DNA of 64,000 bases from the NCBI GenBank assembly GCA_947493035.1, contig CANLOW010000001.1, positions 248,001 through 312,000 on the forward strand, in the 5' to 3' direction. Of this stretch, positions 8,242 through 16,378 are shown one piece after another (the first letter of the stretch is position 1; each line of letters begins with the position of its first letter). The stretch comes from an uncultured Aquimarina sp. (GTDB lineage: Bacteria > Bacteroidota > Bacteroidia > Flavobacteriales > Flavobacteriaceae). A program made the position numbers and the translations under genes. Under the pieces are notes generated by a model, which saw only the letters and a list, made by a program, of their open reading frames with translations, was not told the DNA's origin and made no database searches.

Positions 8242-9040
8242 TGAAGAATATTTTTAATTTATTAGTAAATAGCTTGTTGTCCTGTAATTCTTTTTTAGAA
8301 ACACCTTTATCAGCAAATTCCAATAATAGGTTTTCTAATTTATCTTTTGTCACTATAGTGTAGACTCCTGACACTACAGCAACAATGTAATATTTATAAA
8401 AATTTTGAATATGTAACGTATATAACTCGTAAGATAAAGTCTCTAACTCTTGATTACCCCCTTTAAAAGCATCTTCTACAAAACTTTTTATTGCTGTCAA
8501 CATACCCGCTACTAAATCCTCATCAACACCATTATCAGGCCTCGTAGCATGATTTGCTATTAACAAACCCGTTTCCTTTTCAATTACCATAATCTGAATC
8601 AACTCAGGGGCGGTAGCAGCATTTATAATATCCGTACTCTTAGGTTTCTTACCAAAAAAACGCTTCATAATATTTTCTAAAGTGAACATATTCTGAAGCT
8701 GATCGTTTATTTTCTCATTTAACACCTTGATTTCCTGAGCAACATACTTTTTTATCATCTTTCCTATAATAGGAAATAACGCTTCGACTACAGCATCTTG
8801 GGAATTTTTAATCTCAGTTTTCAAAGCTTCTGTAATCACAGGAGATAGTGTTTTTGGCATCTCCTGTATTAAGTTATTAATCTTAGCGTCAACTAATGGG
8901 TTGACTTTTTGTGAAAGTTCTGTAGGTTCATTTAGGGTATGGGCTAGCCTGTCTACTTTGTCCACCAAAGACTGGGTAATGTCTTTTTCTTCGGCGAGTA
9001 GAATTTCCTTTAATAGCTCTAAACGATTTTGCTGTTCCAT
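8225..9040 (-). CDS. coiled-coil protein with Roadblock/longin-like C-terminal domain
   Basis: A 271-residue protein of unknown function. The N-terminal 130 residues are helical and charged (LVDKVDRLAHTLNEP, IKKYVAQEIKVLNEKINDQ), likely coiled coil. From about residue 145 there is a compact alpha/beta region: a strand IQIMVIEKETGLLIAN, a helix DEDLVAGMLTAIKSFVEDAF, then strands ending in KYYIVAVVSG. This order (two strands, helix, strands) resembles Roadblock/LC7 or longin folds that act as partners of Ras-like GTPases. The assignment is by pattern, not by strong motif. It overlaps the GTPase gene by 17 bp and follows the small coiled-coil gene by 23 bp, so the three products probably act together. 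Confidence 0.65.
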   Translation of the reverse strand: MEQQNRLELLKEILLAEEKDITQSLVDKVDRLAHTLNEPTELSQKVNPLVDAKINNLIQEMPKTLSPVITEALKTEIKNSQDAVVEALFPIIGKMIKKYVAQEIKVLNEKINDQLQNMFTLENIMKRFFGKKPKSTDIINAATAPELIQIMVIEKETGLLIANHATRPDNGVDEDLVAGMLTAIKSFVEDAFKGGNQELETLSYELYTLHIQNFYKYYIVAVVSGVYTIVTKDKLENLLLEFADKGVSKKELQDNKLFTNKLKIFFSDQVI

Positions 9041-9063
9041 ATGGGCTAGGCTGGGCAGCGTTT

Positions 9064-9408
9064 CTATTTACGGATATTTTCCCCCATTTTTACAAGTAGA
9101 TCTCCTAGTAGACTTCGGTCTACTTTCACCTCATCTAACTCATCTGCTCGGTCATTAAATTTATCTTCTAACGCTGTCAATCTGATATTTAGATCCGTAC
9201 TTAGATTATCTACCAATGCATTTAGTTCTTGATGAACTTCTTCTATATAGCTTTTTAACTCTTCTCTTTTGGTTTCCAAGTCTTTTTTCAAAGTCTCGAA
9301 CTCAGAATCATACGCCTTGATATTTTCACCAAAAATTAAATTCTTTATTGTTTCAATTTTTGATGATGCATCTACGATGCCATTTTCAACAGGGGTAGTT
9401 TCTTCCAT
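9064..9408 (-). CDS. small coiled-coil protein, first gene of the GTPase operon
   Basis: A 114-residue acidic protein, almost entirely helical with heptad-like hydrophobics from about residue 35 to 105 (for example FETLKKDLETKREELKSYIE). It ends in DRSLLGDLLVKMGENIRK. There is no signal peptide, membrane helix or known motif. It starts a minus-strand operon with the Roadblock/longin-like protein, the Ras-like GTPase and the hybrid kinase. A scaffold or adaptor role is plausible but unproven. Confidence 0.7.
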   Translation of the reverse strand: MEETTPVENGIVDASSKIETIKNLIFGENIKAYDSEFETLKKDLETKREELKSYIEEVHQELNALVDNLSTDLNIRLTALEDKFNDRADELDEVKVDRSLLGDLLVKMGENIRK

Positions 9409-9541
9409 AATAATAGTTTTAACAAAAATAGTTACAATTTTTTCAGCATCCTCTTAAGATTAGATAATTTACTGTATTTATCGGACAAAAACTAAAATTA
9501 ACTAGTTAAAACCCAATATTTAAGTACCATTAACTAAGTAT

Positions 9542-9576
9542 TTTGTTTTTTGTTCTCTAAGGTATGCTTAAATTTG
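9542..9576 (+). promoter_or_regulatory. promoter of the aspartate kinase gene
   Basis: A -7 element TAAATTTG (9569-9576) preceded by TTTG boxes at 9542-9545 and 9549-9552, in the Bacteroidota sigma-factor pattern. It lies upstream of the ATG at 9625 and overlaps an in-frame upstream start at 9550, which argues that translation begins at 9625. Confidence 0.65.
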
Positions 9577-9624
9577 CAGCCAAAAATTGTACCAAAAAAA
9601 ACGGTATTACTTAATCTATTGATT

Positions 9625-10878
9625 ATGAAAGTATTTAAATTCGGTGGTGCTTCCGTAAAAGATGCAGCGGGAGTCAAAAATGTAGTTAATGTTATTGATA
9701 AGGTAGGCTCTGGCGCTACTTTAGTTGTTGTTTCCGCTATGGGAAAAACAACAAACGCACTTGAAGTTGTAGTTAAACAGTATCGTGAAAAAGACCCCGA
9801 ACTTAAACAAAACATCCTTAATCTAAGAGATTTTCATATCAATATCCTTAACGATCTTTTCGAAGATAAGGGACATAGTATTTTTGATAAGGTAAATGCT
9901 ATATTTAATGATCTAGACACTTTATTAGAACGTAACAAATCGCCTAAATATGATTACATCTACGATCAAGTTGTTAGTTACGGCGAAATAACTTCTACTA
10001 CTATACTTAGTGCTTACTTTGACTACAAAGGGTACACCAACGAATGGCTAGACGCTCGTAGTTTAATAAAAACAGACAGCACATACCGTGATGCTAAAGT
10101 AGATTGGAATGCTACAGAAAAAGCTATCCAAAATAATGTAAATAAAAGCGGCCTTTCTATCACCCAAGGGTTTATTGGTTCGGATACAAACAACTTTACC
10201 ACGACTTTAGGTAGAGAAGGTAGCGATTATACTGGAGGGATATTTGCTTATTGCTTAAATGCTGAAAATCTAAGTATTTGGAAGGATGTACCAGGAGTCT
10301 TAAACGGCGACCCAAGAGTTTTTGAAGATACTATTTTACTGAATCAAATTTCATATGAAGAGGCTATAGAACTAGCTTTTTACGGAGCTTCAGTAATTCA
10401 CCCAAAAACTTTACAACCTTTACAACAAAAAGAAATCCCTCTTTATGTAAAGTCCTTTATCAACCCTGAAAATGCTGGAACAGCAGTAAGCAAAGGACAA
10501 ACACTCGAACCTTTCGCACCTTGCTTTATTGTTAAGAAAAACCAAGTATTAATATCCTTATCGTCATTAGATTTTTCTTTTATCGTAGAAGAAAACATTA
10601 GCGATATCTTCAGATTATTTCACAAATATCAGATTAAGGTCGATTTGATACAAAATACGGCTATCAGTTTCTCTGTTTGTGTTGACAATAAATTTGGACA
10701 CCTAGAAGAATTAATTGATGAATTAAAGAACGATTTCAAAGTAACTTTTGAAGAAAATGTTTCTCTATACACTATCCGTCATTTCAACGAAGAAGCTGCT
10801 CAAAACCTTGAAGCTGGAAAAGAAGTATTATTAAAACAAAGAGGTACTGAAACCTATCAAATCATAACTAAACAATAA
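9625..10878 (+). CDS. monofunctional aspartate kinase
   Basis: Phosphorylates L-aspartate as the first step toward lysine, threonine, methionine and diaminopimelate. From the ATG at 9625 the protein has 417 residues and opens with the amino-acid-kinase motif KVFKFGGASVKD. Downstream are VVSAMGKTTNAL, the TTLGREGSDYTGG nucleotide/substrate region and the KDVPGVLNGDPRV loop. Residues about 300-417 form the C-terminal ACT regulatory region that normally binds the feedback inhibitor. There is no fused homoserine dehydrogenase or decarboxylase domain. A longer frame from 9550 would cover the promoter and add an unrelated N-terminus, so I reject it. It is divergent from the GTPase operon and is followed by olsF. 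Confidence 0.92.
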   Translation: MKVFKFGGASVKDAAGVKNVVNVIDKVGSGATLVVVSAMGKTTNALEVVVKQYREKDPELKQNILNLRDFHINILNDLFEDKGHSIFDKVNAIFNDLDTLLERNKSPKYDYIYDQVVSYGEITSTTILSAYFDYKGYTNEWLDARSLIKTDSTYRDAKVDWNATEKAIQNNVNKSGLSITQGFIGSDTNNFTTTLGREGSDYTGGIFAYCLNAENLSIWKDVPGVLNGDPRVFEDTILLNQISYEEAIELAFYGASVIHPKTLQPLQQKEIPLYVKSFINPENAGTAVSKGQTLEPFAPCFIVKKNQVLISLSSLDFSFIVEENISDIFRLFHKYQIKVDLIQNTAISFSVCVDNKFGHLEELIDELKNDFKVTFEENVSLYTIRHFNEEAAQNLEAGKEVLLKQRGTETYQIITKQ

Positions 10879-10911
10879 TTAATACTTAACGCTAAGTTCT
10901 TATACTCATTA

Positions 10912-10919
10912 TATTTTTG
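10912..10919 (+). promoter_or_regulatory. candidate -7 element for the OlsF-like gene
   Basis: TATTTTTG matches TAnnTTTG and lies 38 bp before the ATG at 10958. It overlaps the in-frame GTG at 10919, supporting the later start. Confidence 0.45.
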
Positions 10920-10957
10920 TGCGCTGCTTTCTCTTAAGGCTGCGCACATTTATTTTT

Positions 10958-12769
10958 ATGAGTTTAATTACACCTAAAGACGTTTCTTCTATCTTAAAAA
11001 TCGAAAAATTCGGTTTTTTAAGCCATTTTGTTTCGTGGATTATTTTAAAAATCACCAAGCTATCTGCCATCAGTGATCATTACACAAAACATCAAAACAA
11101 AAGCTGTACTGAATTTGTAGATATTTGTCTTGATGAGTACAACATCAACTTTAAAATCCCCAAAAAAGACTTAAAAAACATCCCAAAAGAAGGGGCTTTT
11201 GTGAGTATATCTAATCATCCATTCGGTGGCATTGAAGGATTGATTCTCTTTAAAATATTTCACGAAATCCGTCCCGACTATAAGGCTGTCGCTAACTATT
11301 TATTACAAAGCTTCAAACCACTTAGCCCTAATGTAATTCCTGTAAATCCTTTTAGTGAAGCACAGTCAAAAAAATCAAGTACTAGTGGATTAAAAGAAGC
11401 TATTCTTCACTTAAAAAAAGGAATGCCTTTTGGCGTTTTTCCAGCTGGAGAGGTAAGTAATATCAAAAACGGTAAATTTTATGTAGATCAGCCATGGAAT
11501 GACGGGATCATACGCTTGATTCAAAAATCGAAAGTCCCTGTATTACCTTTATATTTCCATGGGAAAAACAGTAATTTATTCTACAAATTAGCTAAAATTC
11601 ACCCTCTTCTTCAAACTGCCAAATTACCTAGCGAACTATTCAGTCAAAAAAACAAAACAATATACGTTCGTATTGGTAAACCTATCAATGTAAAAAAGCA
11701 AGCTAAATACGAAGACCTATTTTCTTACAAAGCTTTTTTACGAAACAAGACCTACATACTAGCTAACACTTTTGATAAGGATAATTTACTAAAAAAGATT
11801 CCTAAAAAAATGAAGAAGAAAGTAAAGAAAAAGCCTAAAAAAATCGCCTTAGCTATTGAACCTTCTATCATAAAAAATGAAGTTACCCAATGTTTAAGCA
11901 AAGGTTTGGGGCTATTTAAAAGTAATAGTTATGAAATCATTTTAGCTAAAGCTGAAGACATTCCAAATATACTTAATGAAATCGGTCGTCTTAGAGAGGT
12001 AACTTATCGAAATGTTGGAGAAGGGAGCAATAAGGCTTTAGATCTAGACAAATACGACATGTATTATCGCCATATGTTTTTATGGGATCATGAAACAAAT
12101 CAAGTTATGGGAGCTTACCGTATGGGACTTGGCAATGAGATATTCGAAAAACATGGCATAAAAGGCTTTTACTCTCATAGTTTATTTCGTTTTGAACCAG
12201 AATTACACTCTATGATGTCTCAGTCTATAGAAATGGGACGTGCTTTTGTCAGAGACGAATATCAAAAAAAGCCTTTTCCTTTATTCCTTCTTTGGAAAGG
12301 AATTGCTTATTGTACTCTTAAATTTCCAACACTAAAATACTTAATCGGTGGTGTTACTATTAGTGATCAGTTTAGCGACTTTTCAATGTCATTAATGGTA
12401 GAATTCATGAAATCTAACTATTACGATCCTTTCGTTGCACAATATGTTCGCCCTAAAAAAGAATATAAAGTCAGTTTAAAAGACCACGAAAAAGGATTTG
12501 TCTTTGATCATTCTGAAAAAAGCTTAAAACAACTAGATGATATCATTGCTGATCTAGAACCTAATGCTCTTCGCATCCCCGTTCTGCTTAAAAAATACAT
12601 TAAGCAAAATGCCAAAGTGATCGCCTTCAATGTTGACCCTTTATTTAACAATGCCGTTGATGGCCTTATGTATATTAAAATTGCTGATCTTCCTGAAAGT
12701 ACCATAAAACCATTATTGGAAGAAGTGCAAAAAGAATTACTTTTTCAAAATAAAATTACCGATAATTAA
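10958..12769 (+). CDS. olsF: OlsF-like bifunctional aminolipid acyltransferase
   Basis: A 603-residue fusion of two acyltransferases. Residues about 70-270 form a PlsC/LPLAT-type O-acyltransferase (SISNHPFGGIEG, GVFPAGEVSN, VPVLPLYFHGKNS). A Lys-rich linker (KKIPKKMKKKVKKKPKK) follows, then from about 320 a GNAT-type N-acyltransferase of the OlsB/hemolysin-like kind (IGRLREVTYRNVGEGSNKALDLDKYDMYYRHMFLWD, MGAYRMGLG, IEMGRAFVR). Known OlsF proteins of Flavobacteriia use such a fusion to N- and O-acylate ornithine or glycine into phosphorus-free membrane lipids; the exact amino acid here is not readable. The GTG at 10919 overlaps the -7 element, so I use the ATG at 10958. Its 3' end overlaps the convergent carbamoyltransferase gene by 33 bp. 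Confidence 0.85.
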   Translation: MSLITPKDVSSILKIEKFGFLSHFVSWIILKITKLSAISDHYTKHQNKSCTEFVDICLDEYNINFKIPKKDLKNIPKEGAFVSISNHPFGGIEGLILFKIFHEIRPDYKAVANYLLQSFKPLSPNVIPVNPFSEAQSKKSSTSGLKEAILHLKKGMPFGVFPAGEVSNIKNGKFYVDQPWNDGIIRLIQKSKVPVLPLYFHGKNSNLFYKLAKIHPLLQTAKLPSELFSQKNKTIYVRIGKPINVKKQAKYEDLFSYKAFLRNKTYILANTFDKDNLLKKIPKKMKKKVKKKPKKIALAIEPSIIKNEVTQCLSKGLGLFKSNSYEIILAKAEDIPNILNEIGRLREVTYRNVGEGSNKALDLDKYDMYYRHMFLWDHETNQVMGAYRMGLGNEIFEKHGIKGFYSHSLFRFEPELHSMMSQSIEMGRAFVRDEYQKKPFPLFLLWKGIAYCTLKFPTLKYLIGGVTISDQFSDFSMSLMVEFMKSNYYDPFVAQYVRPKKEYKVSLKDHEKGFVFDHSEKSLKQLDDIIADLEPNALRIPVLLKKYIKQNAKVIAFNVDPLFNNAVDGLMYIKIADLPESTIKPLLEEVQKELLFQNKITDN

Positions 12770-14425
12770 CACATCTATTCCTGTAGAAAAGAAGCATCTT
12801 AAGGCGTCTTGAGGAGATTCTACCACAGGCTCTCCTTGTATATTAAAGCTTGTATTTAAGACAACAGGAACTCCTGTCTTATTACCTAGTTTTTTAATTA
12901 GGTCGTAATACCTAGGATGTAATTCTTTTTTAACCGTTTGCAATCGAGCGCTACCATCTACGTGTGTCACCGCAGGAATAATAGCTTGTTTTTCTTGCAG
13001 TACATTACATACTTTTAACATAAACGGAGCTTCTACATCTAAGTCAAAAAAATCGTTTTTAGCTTCAAGAATAGTAGATGGAGCAAAGGGACGGTAAGCT
13101 TCTCTAAATTTCACTTCCGCATTTATTTTATCTTTCATATCCTTAATAGCTGGGTTTGCCAAAATACTTCTACTTCCCAGTGCTCTTGGCCCAATTTCCA
13201 TTGTCCCTTGAAACCAACCTATTATTTCACCATCATTTAAAAGCTTTGCCGCTTCTTCACAAATATCATCATGATATTCGTAATTCAACTTAGCTGCTTT
13301 TATTGCCTTTTCTATTTCATCGTTGGTATAACTAGTACCTACATATGGATTATCATGAACAAAATTTCGCTCTTTCTTAAAAACACCGTTGTACAAATAA
13401 TATGCCGCGCCAATAGCTGTACCATTATCTCCTGCAGCAGGCATAACGTATACATCTTTAAATTTACTTTCTCTTACAATACGACCATTCATAACACTAT
13501 TTAAAGAAACACCTCCCGAAATAACTAAATAATCTGCTTTCGTCTTATCATGAAGAAAATCACAGATTTCCAACACTTTATTTCCTAAGACACGCTGAAA
13601 GGCAGCAGCAACATCCATGTGACGCTGTTCAAAAGGTTCATTCGGCTTTCTAGGTTGTCCAAAAATCTTGTAAAATTTATCTGAGCAACGTCTCCAATGC
13701 ATATTTTGGTAATTGAAATAACTTAAATCTAATTTCAATTGCCCCTTATCGTTTACTTGAATTATTTTTTCAACTTCGTTTAAAAACACATTTGGATCTC
13801 CCATCGGTGCTAAACCCATCGTTTTCCCTTCATCATAAGAAGTTTTAAAACCACAAAATTGAGTGACGCTTTCATAAAAAGATCCTAAAGAATGAGGAAA
13901 AAAACTTTCACTAATGCATTCAATTTTATTGCCCTCTCCGTAACCCAACCAACTTGTAGCCCATTCTCCTGAACCATCGATACCAAGCAATGCTGCTTTT
14001 TTATATGGCGAAACAAAAAAAGTTCCGGGAGCATGGCTATAATGATGCGGTATTAAATGTACTTTAGGGCCATTTTTTTTGGTTACCCAGTGATGTCTAT
14101 ACCAATTCCAAAAACTTTTTTGTTTATTAAAAGCGTGAATAAATTCGTGATTAACAAAAGCTTTTATACTTTTTGGATGTACTAAGCTATAACCAATCTT
14201 TCGCAATAAGTTATGAGTCGGCTTAATTGATACTGCAATATGATCGATATCTTTCTTAGTAATGTTTGCTATTTCCAAACAACGATCAATAGCTTTTTGA
14301 GGAAAGACACGTGTATGCTTATCTCTATTTAACCTTTCTTCTTCTATAGCAGCAATTAACTTTCCATTAATTATAATACACGCAGAAGAATCGTGAAAAT
14401 AATAGTTTAGTCCCAGTATGATCAT
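12737..14425 (-). CDS. carbamoyltransferase, NodU/CmcH family
   Basis: A 562-residue O-carbamoyltransferase-like protein. The N-terminal Kae1/YrdC-like (ASKHA) half has MIILGLNYYFHDSSACI, EEERLNRDKH, LIPHHYSHA and GIDGSGEW; the His pair and Asp of these motifs bind metal and nucleotide in the family. The C-terminal half has VISGGVSLNSVMNGRI, GWFQGTMEIGPRALGSRSILA and VPVVLNTSFNIQGEPVV. Family members transfer carbamoyl from carbamoyl phosphate to hydroxyls of Nod factors, antibiotics or surface sugars. Substrate here is unknown, but the neighbouring glycosyltransferases point to a glycan or glycolipid. It is divergent from the formyltransferase gene (45 bp between starts) and overlaps olsF tail-to-tail. 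Confidence 0.88.
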   Translation of the reverse strand: MIILGLNYYFHDSSACIIINGKLIAAIEEERLNRDKHTRVFPQKAIDRCLEIANITKKDIDHIAVSIKPTHNLLRKIGYSLVHPKSIKAFVNHEFIHAFNKQKSFWNWYRHHWVTKKNGPKVHLIPHHYSHAPGTFFVSPYKKAALLGIDGSGEWATSWLGYGEGNKIECISESFFPHSLGSFYESVTQFCGFKTSYDEGKTMGLAPMGDPNVFLNEVEKIIQVNDKGQLKLDLSYFNYQNMHWRRCSDKFYKIFGQPRKPNEPFEQRHMDVAAAFQRVLGNKVLEICDFLHDKTKADYLVISGGVSLNSVMNGRIVRESKFKDVYVMPAAGDNGTAIGAAYYLYNGVFKKERNFVHDNPYVGTSYTNDEIEKAIKAAKLNYEYHDDICEEAAKLLNDGEIIGWFQGTMEIGPRALGSRSILANPAIKDMKDKINAEVKFREAYRPFAPSTILEAKNDFFDLDVEAPFMLKVCNVLQEKQAIIPAVTHVDGSARLQTVKKELHPRYYDLIKKLGNKTGVPVVLNTSFNIQGEPVVESPQDALRCFFSTGIDVLIIGNFILKK

Positions 14426-14470
14426 TTTGTTGGTTTTTTGTCAGCTAATGTATACAAAAACTTATATTTT

Positions 14471-15088
14471 ATGCCAAAAAAAATAATGAGCCGAAATACA
14501 CAAAAAATTAAATGGGCTTTTATGGTCTCTGGCTGGGGAAGAACTGCGGTAAATGCTTTAGAATTATTCGAAAAGTCAACTTTTAATTTTAGTGAAATCA
14601 GCCTTCTCATTTATGACGAAATTCCATGTGGCGCACATGAAAAATCAAAAGAAATGGGTATTAAATCCATACAGGTTTCTCGCAAGAATTTCAAAAATAG
14701 CACGCTGCACCAAAAACACTTACTTAAAGTACTAAACGAATATCAAATTGATTTTATATTCATGCTAGCCTATAAATACCGTGTTAAAAAAGAGCTACTT
14801 AATGCATTTCAAAATCGTATCTTAAACATACACCCTTCTCTATTTCCTAGTTTTTTAGGAACACAAACAGCTATTCAGGACGCATTAGATTATGGTGTAA
14901 AAATCACAGGGATTACAACTCACATTATAGACGAAGAATATGACAAAGGAGTCATACTAGCTCAAGAACCAATCCGAATAAATGACTCTGATGATTTCGA
15001 AACATTATATGTGAAATTTATTGACAAAGGCAAAAAAGTGATTGAAGATACAATCTTACTTACAGAACAGCGCTTTGACAACCAATGA
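14471..15088 (+). CDS. formyltransferase family protein (PurN-like)
   Basis: About 205 residues with the folate-dependent formyltransferase fold. The catalytic triad regions are visible: Asn and His in LNIHPSLFPSF and Asp in HIIDEEYDKGVILAQEP, as in GAR transformylase (PurN). The first half is less typical (WAFMVSGWGRTAVNALELF; IPCGAHEKSKEMGI), so it may formylate an amino-sugar or another amine instead of GAR. I chose ATG 14471; ATG 14486 (MSRNTQ) is an alternative and an upstream TTG is unlikely. It is divergent from the carbamoyltransferase and upstream of glycosyltransferases, fitting a sugar-modification role; if this is the only PurN in the genome, that reading would be wrong. Confidence 0.7.
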   Translation: MPKKIMSRNTQKIKWAFMVSGWGRTAVNALELFEKSTFNFSEISLLIYDEIPCGAHEKSKEMGIKSIQVSRKNFKNSTLHQKHLLKVLNEYQIDFIFMLAYKYRVKKELLNAFQNRILNIHPSLFPSFLGTQTAIQDALDYGVKITGITTHIIDEEYDKGVILAQEPIRINDSDDFETLYVKFIDKGKKVIEDTILLTEQRFDNQ

Positions 15089-15220
15089 TATCAGATAAAC
15101 ATCAATAAAACTTAAGTTGACAATTAAAAACACTCATACTTTTTTACAATATTTTAAGACCGAGCATTTGTAAGGTTGAGGATAAATTACGACAACAGAT
15201 GCAAAAGAAGGTCTTTTGCG

Positions 15221-15682
15221 ATGAAGTTATTTTTGTCTTTCACCATTTTTATAATGTCATTTTCAAATAAGAAAATGTATGTTACTAATTATTATGACTC
15301 TGGCACCCCTAAGTCTGAAGGGTGGCAATTGAATGGGAAAATGGAAGACTATTGGACTTTTTTTCATGAAAATGGAAATATCGCTTCCAAAGGAGCTTTT
15401 AACATGGGCGCCAAAAAAGGCTACTGGTATTTCTATGATACTTCTGGAAAAAAAGCTAAAGAAGGACATTACCTAAACAATAAACCTCATCAATGGTGGG
15501 TTTATTATTATGAAAATAGTTACGAAAACTGTTTATATCAAAATGATAGTAAAACCAGATTTTGTTTGACTTATGAGAATAATACTATCACTAAAGCTAA
15601 AAAATATGTGAATGACGTATTTTTGCAGCAATGGACAAGCATCCCTAGTTTTAAACGAGACAACCCCGATTTCAAATTTTGA
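15221..15682 (+). CDS. MORN/YwqK-like repeat protein
   Basis: A 153-residue protein with an N-terminal hydrophobic stretch (KLFLSFTIFIMSFS) that may be a signal peptide or anchor. It then has three to four MORN-variant (YwqK-like) repeats of the type NYYDSGTPKSEGWQLNGKM, FFHENGNIASKGAFNMG and FYDTSGKKAKEGHYLNNKP. Such proteins are frequent in Bacteroidota and are usually exported, function unknown. A frame opening at a TTG at 15176 would hide the signal-like N-terminus, so ATG 15221 is preferred. The stop overlaps the TTG start of the next glycosyltransferase by 4 bp, implying coupling to the glycan genes. Confidence 0.65.
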   Translation: MKLFLSFTIFIMSFSNKKMYVTNYYDSGTPKSEGWQLNGKMEDYWTFFHENGNIASKGAFNMGAKKGYWYFYDTSGKKAKEGHYLNNKPHQWWVYYYENSYENCLYQNDSKTRFCLTYENNTITKAKKYVNDVFLQQWTSIPSFKRDNPDFKF

Positions 15683-16374
15683 ATACTCCTTTAATAAAAG
15701 TTATTATACCTGCAGTCAATGAAGAAGCATCGATTGCTAAAGTTATCGCGGAGATTCCTAAACATATTTCGGAAGTAATCGTCGTTAATAATGGTTCTAC
15801 AGATCAGACTAAAAAAGTAGCTCAAAAAGAAGGCGCTACCGTATTAGACGAACCACAAAGAGGTTACGGAAACGCATGTCTTAGAGGTTTACGCTATTTA
15901 GCTGCATTTGATACTCCTCCAGATATTGTTGTTTTTTTAGATGGTGACTATAGTGATTATCCTGAAGAAATGCCAAAGCTAATAGCACCAATAATTAATG
16001 ATCATATAGATTTAGTAATTGGAGCACGAAAACCAGAATTACAAGAAAAAGGTAGCATGACAATACCTCAACGATTTGGAAATTGGCTAGCAACCACCTT
16101 AATGAGATGGTTTTTTAATGCTCAATTTACAGACTTGGGTCCTTTTAGAGCTATCAAATATGACAAATTAGTTTCGTTAAAAATGCAAGATCAAACCTAT
16201 GGATGGACCGTAGAAATGCAATTGAAAGCACTCAAACAAAACCTTACCTACACAGAGATTCCTGTTAGGTATAAAAACAGAATAGGAACCTCTAAAGTTT
16301 CAGGTACGCTTAAAGGCGCTATATTAGCCGGCGTAAAAATTTTAAGTTGGATTTTTAAATATAGTTTCAAATAG
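15679..16374 (+). CDS. family 2 glycosyltransferase (dolichyl/undecaprenyl-phosphate type)
   Basis: A 231-residue GT2 enzyme without membrane helices. Motifs are VIIPAVNEEASI, VVNNGSTDQTKKVA, GYGNACLRGL, VFLDGDYSDYPEEMP (metal-binding DxD-like) and GWTVEMQLKALKQN. It resembles dolichyl/polyprenyl-phosphate glucosyl- or mannosyltransferases, which load a sugar on a lipid carrier for use by a membrane transferase. The start is a TTG that overlaps the stop of the MORN gene (TTGA), with no better in-frame ATG near. It is 4 bp from the next GT2 gene. The sugar-phosphate lipid it may make could feed the polytopic transferase at 17854. Confidence 0.82.
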   Translation: MNTPLIKVIIPAVNEEASIAKVIAEIPKHISEVIVVNNGSTDQTKKVAQKEGATVLDEPQRGYGNACLRGLRYLAAFDTPPDIVVFLDGDYSDYPEEMPKLIAPIINDHIDLVIGARKPELQEKGSMTIPQRFGNWLATTLMRWFFNAQFTDLGPFRAIKYDKLVSLKMQDQTYGWTVEMQLKALKQNLTYTEIPVRYKNRIGTSKVSGTLKGAILAGVKILSWIFKYSFK

Positions 16375-16378
16375 CCTC

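Noticed and set aside
9550-9624. Longer N-terminus for the aspartate kinase starting at 9550
   Set aside because: It overlaps a good TAAATTTG promoter element (9569-9576), and the family N-terminus KVFKFGGASVKD begins at ATG 9625.
10919-10957. Longer start for the OlsF-like gene from a GTG at 10919
   Set aside because: The GTG is part of the -7 element TATTTTTG and the added residues have no family counterpart.
14438-14470. TTG start for the formyltransferase gene
   Set aside because: ATG codons at 14471 and 14486 are better placed and the extension overlaps the divergent regulatory spacer.
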